Source: Caulobacteraceae bacterium (GTDB lineage Bacteria; Pseudomonadota; Alphaproteobacteria; Caulobacterales; Caulobacteraceae). Taken from it: a stretch of 14,712 nt of DNA. Positions 1 to 7,424 of this stretch are shown in pieces (the first letter of the stretch is position 1; each line of letters begins with the position of its first letter). Made by a program: the position numbers and the translations under genes. A model generated the notes under the pieces. The model had not been told where the DNA came from. It saw nothing but the letters and a program-made list of their open reading frames with translations, and made no database searches. The stretch covers positions 1-14,712 of the forward strand of contig JAQGII010000422.1 of assembly GCA_028291305.1 (NCBI GenBank), read 5' to 3'.

Positions 1-1893
1 CCAGACCCCCGCGACGAACACGCGCGTCCCCGCGGCGCCGAGCGGCAGGGTGATGCGGTCGCCCGCCCGGTAGCCGTAGAGCCGGGCGGCGGGTTCGGAC
101 ACCCATACCGGGGTCTCCCCGGCAGGCGCGGCCAGGCTGTGGCCCAGCAGGGGCAGGCCGCCCGCGGGACCCGTGACGACCGTGCGTGCGATCAGCGACA
201 CCGGCGGCGCGTCGGGCCGCAGGCGCAGGGGCGTGTCCCTGAGAAAGCCGATCCAGGCGACGCCCGGAACCGCCGCCATCCGCGATTGCGTCGCCGCGTC
301 GAAGCCGCCGCCGGACTGGGCGTTGTCGAGGGTGACGTAGAGGTCGGCCGGCAGCACCTGGTACAGCCAGTCCTCCACCGAGCCGCGGAAGCTGGAGACC
401 ATCACCGCCATGGCGATCATCAGGCTGGTGGAGGCGACGATCCCGCAAAGGGCGATCGCCGCCTGGGACGGCGCTCCCCACAGCCGCCGCACTGCCAGGC
501 TCACGGCGGAACTGGAGATGACGGCGCCCTGCAGCGGCGACAGCAGGGCGCGCGCCAGCCACGGCATGGCCGCCACGCCGCCGGCCAGCATCAGGGCGAT
601 GGACAGGTAGCCGAGGATTGGCAGGCCGGCGACGGCGGGGGCGAAGGCCGCCGCGCCGCCCAAGGCCAGCAGCACCACGGCCGGCCAGACGCGCGGCCAG
701 GTCGCGGGATCGACGGCGTCGCCCAGGTTCTTCAGCGCCACCGCCGGCTGGGCGAGGGCGGCCTGCCGCGCGGGCAGCAGGCTGCCGATCATGGCGGCGG
801 CCAGGCCCAGGACGCCGAAGGTCGCCGCGGCGCCGGGCGCGGCCGCCAGGCGGGGCGTCGCGCCGCTGAAATAGCCGCCGCCCAGGTCGCCCCCCAGGAA
901 GCGCAGTGCGGCGCTCGCCAGGCCGACGCCGAGGGCGAGGCCGGCGATGGCGCCGAGGCCGCCGACCGCCAGCGCCTCGATCAGGATCTGCGCCAGCAGC
1001 GCCCGCCGGCTGACCCCCAGCACGCGCAGCAGCGCGAACTGCGGCCGCCGCCGGGTTACCGACAGCGATTGCGCCGAATAGACAAGGAAACCCCCCGTCA
1101 GCAGCGCCATCAGGGCCAGCATGTCGAGGTTGACGCGGTAGGCGCGGGACAGGCTGTCGCTGCGTCGCTCCTCGGTCTGCCGGCTGGCGATCTCGGCGCC
1201 GACGGGCAGGATGGCGGCCACGGCGGCGGCGCTCCTGGCGGGGTCCGCCCCCTCGCGCAGCCGCAGGTCGATGCGCTGCAACCGGCCCAGCTGGCCGAAG
1301 CGCCACTGGGCGGCGGCGATGTCGACGACGCCGATGCGCTGTCCGTCCGCCACGCCCGGCAGGCCGCCGGCGATGGTGAAGGCAGCCTGGCGGCCGCCCG
1401 CCGTCACGGTGATGGTGTCGCCCACGCGCCTGCCGCTGGCGCGCAGGGCGGCGCTCGACAGGAACAGGGCCTGTTCGTCGAACGGATCGCCCGGCCCGTC
1501 GGCCTTGCCGGCCAGGTTGGGGGTCACCCTTCCGGCGCGCAGGACGTCGAGCCCCATCAGGGTGATGGCCGTGCGCTCGCCCGCCTGGGCCGGCAGCTCC
1601 ACCACCGGGCTGGCCTCGGCCACGACGGGCAGGCGCTGCAGCCGGGGATAGAGGGCCTCGTCGAAACCCAGCGCGCTGGCGGCGTGGACCTGCAGGTCGG
1701 CGTCGCCGTTGACCGTGCGGATGGCGCGGTCGAATTCGCTGAGCGCCGAGGTGTTGATCAGGTGGACGGCGAAGCCCAGCGCCACGCCGATGGCGATCGC
1801 CAGGGCCGCCAGCGCGACGCGCGCCGGATAGGCCTTCCACTCGCCGACGATCATCCAGCGAAGCGCGGCGCCACTGATGCGGGGACTATCCAC
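1..1893 (-). CDS. FtsX-family ABC transporter permease, YbbP-like (partial, cut by the left edge)
   Basis: An open frame of 631 codons runs from a GTG at 1893 to the window edge without a stop, so the C-terminus is missing. It is the inner-membrane subunit of the ATPase encoded just upstream, whose last 8 bases it overlaps. Visible layout: a membrane segment at about residues 26-46, a periplasmic MacB-like domain at about 47-250, an FtsX-type core with membrane segments near 258-277, 310-332 and 355-375, hydrophobic segments near 400-447 and 478-500, then the start of a second periplasmic domain. The motif [20 protein letters not shown] after the second membrane segment is typical of FtsX-like permeases. 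This doubled plan fits the YbbP/LolC-related families of about 800 residues, which act mechanically on lipids, lipoproteins or envelope enzymes; the substrate is not readable. A stop lies just upstream in frame, so GTG 1893 is the longest start; the next candidate is ATG 1854. Confidence 0.85.
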   Translation of the reverse strand, partial: MDSPRISGAALRWMIVGEWKAYPARVALAALAIAIGVALGFAVHLINTSALSEFDRAIRTVNGDADLQVHAASALGFDEALYPRLQRLPVVAEASPVVELPAQAGERTAITLMGLDVLRAGRVTPNLAGKADGPGDPFDEQALFLSSAALRASGRRVGDTITVTAGGRQAAFTIAGGLPGVADGQRIGVVDIAAAQWRFGQLGRLQRIDLRLREGADPARSAAAVAAILPVGAEIASRQTEERRSDSLSRAYRVNLDMLALMALLTGGFLVYSAQSLSVTRRRPQFALLRVLGVSRRALLAQILIEALAVGGLGAIAGLALGVGLASAALRFLGGDLGGGYFSGATPRLAAAPGAAATFGVLGLAAAMIGSLLPARQAALAQPAVALKNLGDAVDPATWPRVWPAVVLLALGGAAAFAPAVAGLPILGYLSIALMLAGGVAAMPWLARALLSPLQGAVISSSAVSLAVRRLWGAPSQAAIALCGIVASTSLMIAMAVMVSSFRGSVEDWLYQVLPADLYVTLDNAQSGGGFDAATQSRMAAVPGVAWIGFLRDTPLRLRPDAPPVSLIARTVVTGPAGGLPLLGHSLAAPAGETPVWVSEPAARLYGYRAGDRITLPLGAAGTRVFVAGVW

Positions 1894-2611
1894 GGCGGTC
1901 GGTCAGGCCTTTCCCGTTCAGGCGCAGGATGCGGTCGGCCGAGGCGGCGGCCACCTCCGAATGGGTCACCAGCAGCGCCGCGGCGCCGGACTCGCGGACC
2001 TGGGCGATGAACAGGCCCATCACCCGTTGCGCCGTCTCCGGATCGAGGTTGCCGGTGGGCTCGTCCGCCAGGATCAGGGCCGGGCGGTGGACCAGGGCGC
2101 GGGCGATGGCCACGCGCTGCAGCTCGCCGCCCGACAGCTGGCGCGGATAATCCCCGCCGCGCCCCTCGAGGCCGACGGCGTCCAGCATCGCGCTCGCGCG
2201 CAGGGCGGCCTGCCGGGCGGGGGCGTGCTGCAGCACCAGGGGCAGGGCGACGTTCTGGGCCAGGGTCAGGTGGGGCAGGATATGGAAGGCCTGGAAGACG
2301 AAGCCGAGGCGGTCGCGCCGGACGAGGGTGCGCTCGTCGTCCGACAGAGATTCCAGCGAGACGCCGTCGATCGTGACCGAGCCGAAATCCGGGCGGTCCA
2401 GGCCGGCGACGACGTTGAGCAGGGTGGACTTGCCGACGCCGGACTCGCCCATGATGGCGACCAACTCGCCGGGGGCGACGGTGAGCTCCAGGCCCTGGAA
2501 CAGGATGCGTCCGCCGGGAACGGCCTTGGCCAGGGCGGTCAAGGAGAGCATGGGCGGGACGGCGGAAGCGGGCATGCGCGGCAGTCTAACGCGCCGGACC
2601 GCCGAACTCAT
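1886..2611 (-). CDS. ABC transporter ATP-binding protein, YbbA/LolD-like
   Basis: Cytoplasmic ATPase of 241 residues that would energise the FtsX-type permease encoded next. The sequence shows Walker [10 protein letters not shown] (about residues 55-63), a Q-loop in [14 protein letters not shown], the ABC signature [15 protein letters not shown], Walker [12 protein letters not shown] and the switch histidine in LLVTHSE. The TGNLD motif and the HILPHLT stretch are typical of the LolD/YbbA/MacB subgroup, which pairs with FtsX-fold permeases. The start is uncertain: ATG 2611 gives a basic N-terminal extension, while ATG 2575 or ATG 2551 would begin closer to the usual family N-terminus (MLSLTALAK); none has a convincing ribosome binding site. 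It lies 32 bases after the desaturase stop, so it may share that transcript. Substrate unknown. The ATPase assignment is firm; the YbbA rather than LolD reading is inference from the partner's layout. Confidence 0.92.
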   Translation of the reverse strand: MSSAVRRVRLPRMPASAVPPMLSLTALAKAVPGGRILFQGLELTVAPGELVAIMGESGVGKSTLLNVVAGLDRPDFGSVTIDGVSLESLSDDERTLVRRDRLGFVFQAFHILPHLTLAQNVALPLVLQHAPARQAALRASAMLDAVGLEGRGGDYPRQLSGGELQRVAIARALVHRPALILADEPTGNLDPETAQRVMGLFIAQVRESGAAALLVTHSEVAAASADRILRLNGKGLTDRRG

Positions 2612-2643
2612 GACGATTCAGGACGATCTGCTGGCAGAGCCGG

Positions 2644-3648
2644 TCAGCTCGCTTGGGCGGCCGCCTGGCGGAACGACACCAGGCGCCCGGAGGCCTCGTC
2701 CCAAAGACCCAGCCTGATGGCCCGCAGGGCCTGGCGGATGGTCACGCGGCCCATGGCGTCCAGGTCCGGCCGGTCCTTGAGCACCTGCGGCAGGCGGTAG
2801 AAGGGGATCCTGCTGCCCAGGTGGTGCACGTGGTGGGCGCCGATGTTGGCCGTGAACCAGCGCAGCACGGGGGGCAGGACAAGGTGGGAGCTGCCGCGCA
2901 GGGACGCGTCGGCAAGGGCCCAGTCGCCGTTGCGCGCCCAATAGGCGCCCTCGAACTGGTGCTGGACGTAGAACAGCCACACGCCGACCGCCCCGGCCAG
3001 GGCCACGACCGGCAGATGGACCAGCAGGAAGGCGGTCGGACCGCCCAGGGCGGTCAAGCCGAGCACGAACAGGGCGATCCCCAGGTTGTTGCCCAGGACG
3101 CTCAGCCAAGCCTTCTTCTCCTTCATCAGGCCGATGGGAAGCCGCTGCTGGAAGATGAACAGGTAGACCGGCCCGAGTCCGAACATGACGAGGGGGTGGC
3201 GATAGAGGCGGTAGGCCCAGCGCCGGATGCGCGGCAGCCGGCGGTATTCGGCGACCGTCAGCATCTCCACGGCGCCAAGCCATCGGCGGTCCAGGTTGCC
3301 CGATGTCGCGTGATGGATGGCGTGCGTGCGCTGCCAGTAGCCGTAGGGCGTCATGGTCAGGATTCCGATCACCCGCCCGACCCAGGCATTGGCCTGCCGG
3401 GTGCGGAAAAACGCGCTGTGACCGCAGTCGTGCTGGATCATGAACAGGCGCACCAGGAAGGCCGCGGCGGGGACGACCAGCAACAACCCCCACCACCAGC
3501 TGCGCTGGACGCAAAAGAAGGCCCCGCCCCAGAACACGGCAAACGGGAGCCCGGAGACGACGATCTCCGCAATGCTGCGGCGATGGCTCGGCCGCTCGTA
3601 TTGAGCAAGCGCGTGACGCACGGCGCCAGCCTCGGGTTCGGGTGTCAA
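2644..3648 (-). CDS. membrane fatty acid desaturase (di-iron, three histidine boxes)
   Basis: Predicted integral-membrane di-iron enzyme of 334 residues that introduces a double bond into an acyl chain, probably of phospholipid or acyl-carrier form. Three histidine boxes are visible: HDCGH (residues 73-77), HAIHH (109-113) and HHVHH (272-276). The intervening stretches HATSGNLDRRW and FYVQHQFEGAYWAR are characteristic of the bacterial omega/delta-12-like desaturase group. Hydrophobic segments lie at about 28-68, 88-102, 150-168 and 188-228. The length is slightly below the usual 340-370. Start choice: TTG 3648 is preceded by AGAGGA at 3657-3662, eight bases away, and no ATG is available nearby, so a TTG start is well supported. 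Regiospecificity cannot be read from sequence. The 96-base upstream spacer holds an AT-rich inverted repeat that may control it. The ABC exporter genes follow closely. Confidence 0.92.
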   Translation of the reverse strand: MTPEPEAGAVRHALAQYERPSHRRSIAEIVVSGLPFAVFWGGAFFCVQRSWWWGLLLVVPAAAFLVRLFMIQHDCGHSAFFRTRQANAWVGRVIGILTMTPYGYWQRTHAIHHATSGNLDRRWLGAVEMLTVAEYRRLPRIRRWAYRLYRHPLVMFGLGPVYLFIFQQRLPIGLMKEKKAWLSVLGNNLGIALFVLGLTALGGPTAFLLVHLPVVALAGAVGVWLFYVQHQFEGAYWARNGDWALADASLRGSSHLVLPPVLRWFTANIGAHHVHHLGSRIPFYRLPQVLKDRPDLDAMGRVTIRQALRAIRLGLWDEASGRLVSFRQAAAQAS

Positions 3649-3656
3649 AGCAGCGA

Positions 3657-3662
3657 TCCTCT
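3657..3662 (-). promoter_or_regulatory. ribosome binding site for the TTG-started desaturase
   Basis: The minus strand reads AGAGGA here, eight bases before the TTG at 3648. This is the best Shine-Dalgarno match in the intergenic stretch and is the reason for preferring the rare start codon. Confidence 0.6.
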
Positions 3663-3702
3663 AAGCCGGAAGTCGAAATAATATTTCCGGATTGCGACTT
3701 AG
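3661..3702. promoter_or_regulatory. AT-rich nested inverted repeat upstream of the desaturase; possible operator or promoter
   Basis: Within a very GC-rich region this stretch is AT-rich and holds stacked dyads: GAAATA (3675-3680) and TATTTC (3682-3687) around a single base; CCGGAA (3666-3671) and TTCCGG (3685-3690); AAGTCG (3670-3675) and CGACTT (3695-3700). It lies between the DUF5996 stop (3745) and the desaturase start (3648), ending about a dozen bases before the start codon. The minus strand carries TATTAT here, which could be a -10 element, but I find no good -35 hexamer. An operator for a lipid-responsive repressor is a reasonable guess; the dyads are directly visible, the function is not. 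Confidence 0.4.
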
Positions 3703-3744
3703 GTGGGGCGCGTGACAGGCAACCGGCGGGCCGCCGCCAACGCC

Positions 3745-4692
3745 TCAGACTGGCCGCGGACGCAGCGGTTCGCCCAAGGGGCACTCGAGCGCGGCCCGGT
3801 CCCAGCGCGCCGCCTCGGCGGCGGCGGCGTAGGTCGTCGACAGGAAACGCAGCAGCGCATCGTCCGGATCGCGCGCCGTCCGCACGGCGTCATAGGGCAA
3901 CAGGAACTCTCCAAGCCCGGCGTCGAAACGGGCGCCGGCCGGGCCGACGGCGGCGTCGCGGAAGCCGGGCGGCTCGGGATAGGCGTAGGAATAGAACACC
4001 GCCTCCTGCATGGCCGGGCCGCCGGGCCAGAACCCCGCGCTGCTGACCTCGTGCGAGTAGGCCTCGCGGATCACCTCCTGAGGCACGTGGGGAACTCCGC
4101 CGGGGTGCGGCGGCGCAGGCCGCCCGGAGAAGCGGGTCACCGCCAGGTCGAAGCTGCCCCAGAAGAAGTGAACCGGGCTGGCCTTGCCCAGGAAGCCGGT
4201 GCGAAACCGCTTCAGCACCCGGTCCGCCTGCAGCAGGACGCGCAGGAAACGCCTGGCCGCGAGCCCGTCATAGGCCCTGGGCTGCCGGTCCTCGGGGAAG
4301 GGCAGCGCCTCGGGCAGCTCGTTGGGGGCGGCGTAGATGGTCACGGATGCGCCGAGCGCCGCCAGCGCCGCCATGACCCGCGCGTAGAACTCCGCCACCG
4401 ACATCGGCTCCAGCGGCAGGGTCATCACGGGACCCTCCGTGCGGATCCGCAGCACCTGATCGATGAAATCGAATTCCAGGTCGATGGTCCGCCGGTCGTG
4501 GGCGATGGCGCCGGTCGTGAGGCCCCGGGGGGTGACATAGAGGGGCGCATGCCAGGAGTGGTTGAGCCAGGGGGTCTGGGCCAGCCGGACCTTCCCTACG
4601 ATCTGCGTCCACAGGTGCAGGGTCCGACAGGTCTCCGCCCACTCGGCGTAGGGCAGGGAGGGCCAGGTCTCGTCGTCCATTGGTGTGGCCAT
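3745..4692 (-). CDS. DUF5996 family protein, function unknown
   Basis: A 315-residue soluble protein with no signal peptide or membrane segment. It matches the DUF5996 family in its opening (WPSLPYAEWAETCRTLHLW, then HSWHAPLYVTPRGLTTG), in the central FFWGSFDLAVTRFSG and in the late SHEVSSAGFWPGG and FYSYAYPEP stretches, and it spans the full usual length. No function is established for the family as far as I know; the aromatic- and histidine-rich conserved blocks suggest a ligand-binding or enzymatic fold, but that is a guess. ATG 4692 is chosen as start; ATG 4680 is a close alternative. The frame stays open far upstream, but that part is a shadow of the prepilin peptidase gene. It is separated by 89 bases from the Tad operon and by 96 from the desaturase, so it may be its own unit. 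Confidence 0.85.
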   Translation of the reverse strand: MATPMDDETWPSLPYAEWAETCRTLHLWTQIVGKVRLAQTPWLNHSWHAPLYVTPRGLTTGAIAHDRRTIDLEFDFIDQVLRIRTEGPVMTLPLEPMSVAEFYARVMAALAALGASVTIYAAPNELPEALPFPEDRQPRAYDGLAARRFLRVLLQADRVLKRFRTGFLGKASPVHFFWGSFDLAVTRFSGRPAPPHPGGVPHVPQEVIREAYSHEVSSAGFWPGGPAMQEAVFYSYAYPEPPGFRDAAVGPAGARFDAGLGEFLLPYDAVRTARDPDDALLRFLSTTYAAAAEAARWDRAALECPLGEPLRPRPV

Positions 4693-4781
4693 AGCGGGTT
4701 CCCGGTTAACCGAACAGGATCTCAGCGAAGCCCTTGACCGTCGCCTCGCGCCGCCACTCCTGGATAATGCCCCCGAAAAGG

Positions 4782-5273
4782 CTAGACCAGAGGCCCGGCC
4801 GGATGGCTGGCCGTCTCGGCAAACCTGACGATGATTCCGGCAAGGGCGATTGAAACGCCATAGGGAATGCTGGTGCGTTCCCGCATGGGAATCGCGCGCC
4901 GGCGCCCGGCGAAGGCGAGGTAGACCACCGCCAGGATGCCGCCGAGGAAAGCCGTGAGCAGGCTGAAGGACCAGAGCCGATGCAGCCCGGTGAACAGCGC
5001 GATCGCGGTGAACAGCTTGGAATCCCCGGCTCCGACCATGCCGAACGTGTAGAGCAGGCCGCTGACCGAGAGGGCGACAAGGGCCGCGACCAAACTCGAT
5101 TTGAGATCCACGTGCGCGGGGAACGCCGCCGCTGTCATGACGAAGAGTCCGACAAGCGCCAGGACCACGACATTGGGAATCCGCCGACGCCGCAGGTCCA
5201 CCAGCGACGCGGCTGCCAGGAGCAGGGCGAAAGCCACGAAACTGGCCCAATAGAGCACGTCATTGGGCGGCAT
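4782..5273 (-). CDS. cpaA: prepilin peptidase CpaA/TadV (A24 aspartyl protease)
   Basis: Inner-membrane peptidase of about 163 residues that cleaves the leader of Flp pilin and of the TadE/TadF pseudopilins. It is almost entirely hydrophobic, with about five to six membrane segments. The two catalytic aspartates of the A24 family are visible: one in SLVDLRRRRIPN close to the N-terminus (residue 26 from this start) and one in the GxGD-type motif MVGAGDSKL (residue 84). The late SIPYGVSIALAG is typical of TadV/CpaA. It lacks the N-terminal methylation domain of PilD, as expected for the Tad group. Start: ATG 5285 is possible, but ATG 5273 has GGAGGAA at 5277-5283 directly upstream, so I prefer 5273. 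The start overlaps the preceding TPR gene by 14 bases. It is the last gene of the Tad set here; in many loci cpaA comes early, next to the pilin gene. Confidence 0.93.
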   Translation of the reverse strand: MPPNDVLYWASFVAFALLLAAASLVDLRRRRIPNVVVLALVGLFVMTAAAFPAHVDLKSSLVAALVALSVSGLLYTFGMVGAGDSKLFTAIALFTGLHRLWSFSLLTAFLGGILAVVYLAFAGRRRAIPMRERTSIPYGVSIALAGIIVRFAETASHPAGPLV

Positions 5274-6165
5274 CGGTTCCTCCATCGCGCTTCAGGCGGG
5301 TGGCGATCCCCAGGTTCGCGGAAGCGCGACCGTAGAAGGACGTGGAGCTTGTCTGGGCCTGGCCAAGCAGGCGCTGGGCTGTCGGGAGATCGCCCTTGAG
5401 CGCCGCAACGAAGCCGGCGTTGTTCAGGTCGGAGACGGTCTTCTCGCCGCTGCCGCCGGACACGGCCGAGGTGTAGTCCCCGCCAAGCGCCAGGCTCAGT
5501 CTGAGGTTGGTCCGCGCCGCGGTGAACCCAGGGTTGGCCTCGAGCGCGGACACGAAGTCCTGCTGCGCCTCCGGCAGCCGCCTTTGCACCAGGCGCGAGA
5601 AGCCCCGGTTGTTCAGAATGGTCGCGACGTTGCCGCCGGCCTGCAGCGCGGCCTGGTAAGCCGCCTCGGCGTCAGTCCAATCATGGCGCCGGTCATATTG
5701 TTCGCCCAGGGCGTTCCAGGCCCGCCATAGGGACGGATCCTTCGCGACGGCCATCTTGAGTGCGACCAGGGCGGCGACCGATTTTCCCTTCAACGCCAGG
5801 CTGATGCCCGAGCCCTGGAGGGCCCGCGCCTCGACCCCCGGTGTCGGGGCGATGGCCTCGAACCGGGCCAGCGCCGCGTCATAGTCGCCTCGAGCCAGCA
5901 TGAGTTCGGCCTGAAGCAACTGCAGCTTTGGGGAGCTGAGAGCGCTTGAGGCCGCCTGCTGGAGCGCCAGCTCCGCATCGATGTAGCGCTGCTCGTCCAG
6001 CGCCTGCTGGACGTTGGCCTCCACCAGCGCCTGCGTCCGCGAGGTCTGCGCCGGGGTGACAGAGGTTCGGCTCAAGGCCGGATGCGGGACAGCCAAGAAG
6101 AGCGCGACCCCGACGCCGAAAACTCGGGCGAGGTTCGTCAAGTCACCGTGGCGCATCATTGTCAT
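5260..6165 (-). CDS. exported tetratricopeptide repeat protein, TadD-like
   Basis: A 301-residue protein with an N-terminal signal peptide (hydrophobic core at about residues 14-27, likely cleavage after HPALS near residue 32), so probably periplasmic. TPR-like helical pairs run from about residue 79 to 225, clearest at 79-109, 112-145, 146-179 (typical WRAWNALGEQY and AEAAYQAALQAG) and 182-214 (ILNNRGFSRL, PEAQQDFVSALEANP). TadD proteins are TPR pilotins or scaffolds needed for assembly or stability of the outer-membrane Tad secretin. The ATG at 6165 overlaps the stop of the preceding lipoprotein gene by four bases (ATGA), and the 3' end overlaps cpaA, so the three are translationally coupled. 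The first TPR protein upstream is a lipoprotein and this one is not; which is the functional TadD cannot be decided here. Confidence 0.85.
   Translation of the reverse strand: MTMMRHGDLTNLARVFGVGVALFLAVPHPALSRTSVTPAQTSRTQALVEANVQQALDEQRYIDAELALQQAASSALSSPKLQLLQAELMLARGDYDAALARFEAIAPTPGVEARALQGSGISLALKGKSVAALVALKMAVAKDPSLWRAWNALGEQYDRRHDWTDAEAAYQAALQAGGNVATILNNRGFSRLVQRRLPEAQQDFVSALEANPGFTAARTNLRLSLALGGDYTSAVSGGSGEKTVSDLNNAGFVAALKGDLPTAQRLLGQAQTSSTSFYGRASANLGIATRLKRDGGTDAAQ
5277..5283 (-). promoter_or_regulatory. ribosome binding site deciding the cpaA start
   Basis: The minus strand reads GGAGGAA, three bases before ATG 5273 (five from the GGAGG core). An upstream in-frame ATG at 5285 overlaps this site, so the site argues for the shorter protein. 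Confidence 0.6.
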
Positions 6166-7424
6166 TTCCGTGCGATTTCCAGAGCTGTGGCGTGCTGCTG
6201 GAGTCTGTCCGGCCAGATCAGCCGCGATGCGATCCGGAAGGGCAGCCCGAAGATCCGAGACAGCATCGCCTTGAAGGGCTCGGTCTGTTTGTGTCGTGGA
6301 CGGGCGGCGGCCACGCTGCGGATCTGTGCGACCGGCTGCAAACGGGGTTGGCGATTATTGCTCGTCGACAGCTTGAAAGCGGCGGGCTTCCCGCCCGCGA
6401 CGGTCGTGGAGGGCTCGGTTTGCTGGTGGCTTGGAAGCGGGATGGCCGCGTTGCGGCCCTGTGCGACCGGCTGCAAACGGGGTTGGTAGTTATTGGTGGT
6501 CGACAGCTTGAAAGCTGCGGGGCTCCCGCCCTCGACGGTCGTGAAGGACAGCGCCGGCCGCAGCCATTCGATTCGGGTGGCGGCCTGCACCGTGGCGTTC
6601 GTTTCGGCCGGGGCCGGGGCCGGGGCCGGGACGGGGACAGAGACCGACGCCAGGAGAGGGGCCAGGGCGGGGCGCGGGGCCACGGCCAGGACCAAGGCGG
6701 GCGCCAGGGCAGGGGCCGGAACGGCGACCGAGACCGGGAGAGCGGCCAGGGCCGGGGGCGAAGCAACCGCCAGGGCCAGCACCAGGGCGGGCGGCGGGGC
6801 GGGAATCGCGGTTGGGACCGAGACCGGGACCGAGACCGGGGCCAGGACTGGGGCCGGGACCGAGGCCGTGAGAGGCGCCAAGGCCGGGGGCGGGGCAACG
6901 GCCAGGGCCAGGACCAGGGCGGGCGGCAGGGCGAGAGCCGGGACCGGGACCGTGGCGGCCGTGGCTTCGAGCCGCATCACCGGCCCGGACGGCGGCGAGG
7001 ACGCCGCGCTCTCGGTCGGCGGCGGCGCGCCGGTCAGCTCCCGCTGAAGAAGCGCCGAATACTGTTGGTTGCCTTCGACGATCTTGGAGCCGGGATCAGC
7101 CTGCGCGGCGAGGGCGTAATAGCGCCGGCTCAGATCGAAGCGGCCGAGCTTGTCGTACACGACACCCATGGCGTTGGCGGTGGCCGCCGGGTCCCCGCCC
7201 CGCACCCTGGCCATCTGGAGCAGGTCCAAAGCCGTGGCGAAATCGCCGGCCCTGATCGCCCTGACCGCCTGCCCGTAGAGGAGGGAGCCTGCCGAGATCG
7301 GCGGAGCCAGCGGATCGGCGGAGCGCGCGAGACTGACCGGCGCCCAGGGCGCGGCTTGGACGGACACACAGCCCGCCAGGCCCATCGCCGCCGCCCCGAT
7401 CGAGAACGCTCTGAGGCGATCCAT
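6162..7424 (-). CDS. TPR lipoprotein of the Tad locus with a Pro/Ala/Val-rich and repeat-bearing C-terminal half (TadD-like)
   Basis: A 420-residue protein. The N-terminus has a signal sequence ending in a lipobox, LAGC with Cys19, so it should be a lipid-anchored envelope protein. Residues 45-115 hold one to two TPRs (LYGQAVRAIRAGDFATALDL, then ATANAMGVVYDKLGRFDLSR). This matches the short TadD lipoproteins next to tadC. Unlike a usual TadD it continues with a Ser/Pro linker, then a low-complexity Pro/Ala/Val region at about 159-273 built from imperfect repeats containing PPALVLALAVA and PPALAPL, then two tandem 45-residue copies (295-339 and 340-384) each containing PAAFKLST and QPRLQPVAQ, and a basic tail. 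The tail could span the periplasm or bind peptidoglycan, but that is inference. The ATG overlaps the tadC stop by one base. The G/C-rich repeats open long false frames on the other strand. Confidence 0.8.
   Translation of the reverse strand: MDRLRAFSIGAAAMGLAGCVSVQAAPWAPVSLARSADPLAPPISAGSLLYGQAVRAIRAGDFATALDLLQMARVRGGDPAATANAMGVVYDKLGRFDLSRRYYALAAQADPGSKIVEGNQQYSALLQRELTGAPPPTESAASSPPSGPVMRLEATAATVPVPALALPPALVLALAVAPPPALAPLTASVPAPVLAPVSVPVSVPTAIPAPPPALVLALAVASPPALAALPVSVAVPAPALAPALVLAVAPRPALAPLLASVSVPVPAPAPAPAETNATVQAATRIEWLRPALSFTTVEGGSPAAFKLSTTNNYQPRLQPVAQGRNAAIPLPSHQQTEPSTTVAGGKPAAFKLSTSNNRQPRLQPVAQIRSVAAARPRHKQTEPFKAMLSRIFGLPFRIASRLIWPDRLQQHATALEIARK
6273..6542 (-). repeat. tandem duplication, two copies of 135 bp, inside the TPR lipoprotein gene
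   Basis: Copies at about 6408-6542 and 6273-6407 encode 45-residue units in the same frame. Long stretches are identical or nearly so, for example the plus-strand GTGCGACCGGCTGCAAACGG, which occurs at 6326 and again at 6461, exactly 135 bases apart. The moderate divergence suggests a duplication that is not brand new. Confidence 0.9.
6606..6950 (-). repeat. GC-rich low-complexity region coding for Pro/Ala/Val repeats
   Basis: Short imperfect units rich in GCC, CCG, GTC and GGC codons. A block with the plus-strand core GGCCGGGGGCG recurs with spacings of about 84 and 132 bases, all multiples of three, so the reading frame is kept. It encodes repeats around ALVLALAVA and PALAPL. Confidence 0.8.

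Noticed and set aside
139..2010. Long plus-strand frame of 623 codons
   Set aside because: Antisense shadow of the permease and ATPase genes in GC-rich DNA; Arg/Gly/Ala-rich composition with no domain.
2618..3784. Alternative minus-strand frame of 388 codons over the desaturase
   Set aside because: Out of frame with the three histidine boxes and Arg/Pro/Gly-rich; a shadow frame.
4693..4781. Terminator or promoter between cpaA and the DUF5996 gene
   Set aside because: Only a short GGTTAACC palindrome is visible; no stem with a T-run and no convincing -35/-10 pair on the minus strand.
4693..5250. N-terminal extension of the DUF5996 frame across the cpaA gene
   Set aside because: The family begins at the WPSLPY block; the upstream part is out-of-frame translation of cpaA.
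6600..6960. Possible CRISPR or satellite array
   Set aside because: Units are imperfect, contiguous without unique spacers, and keep a reading frame.
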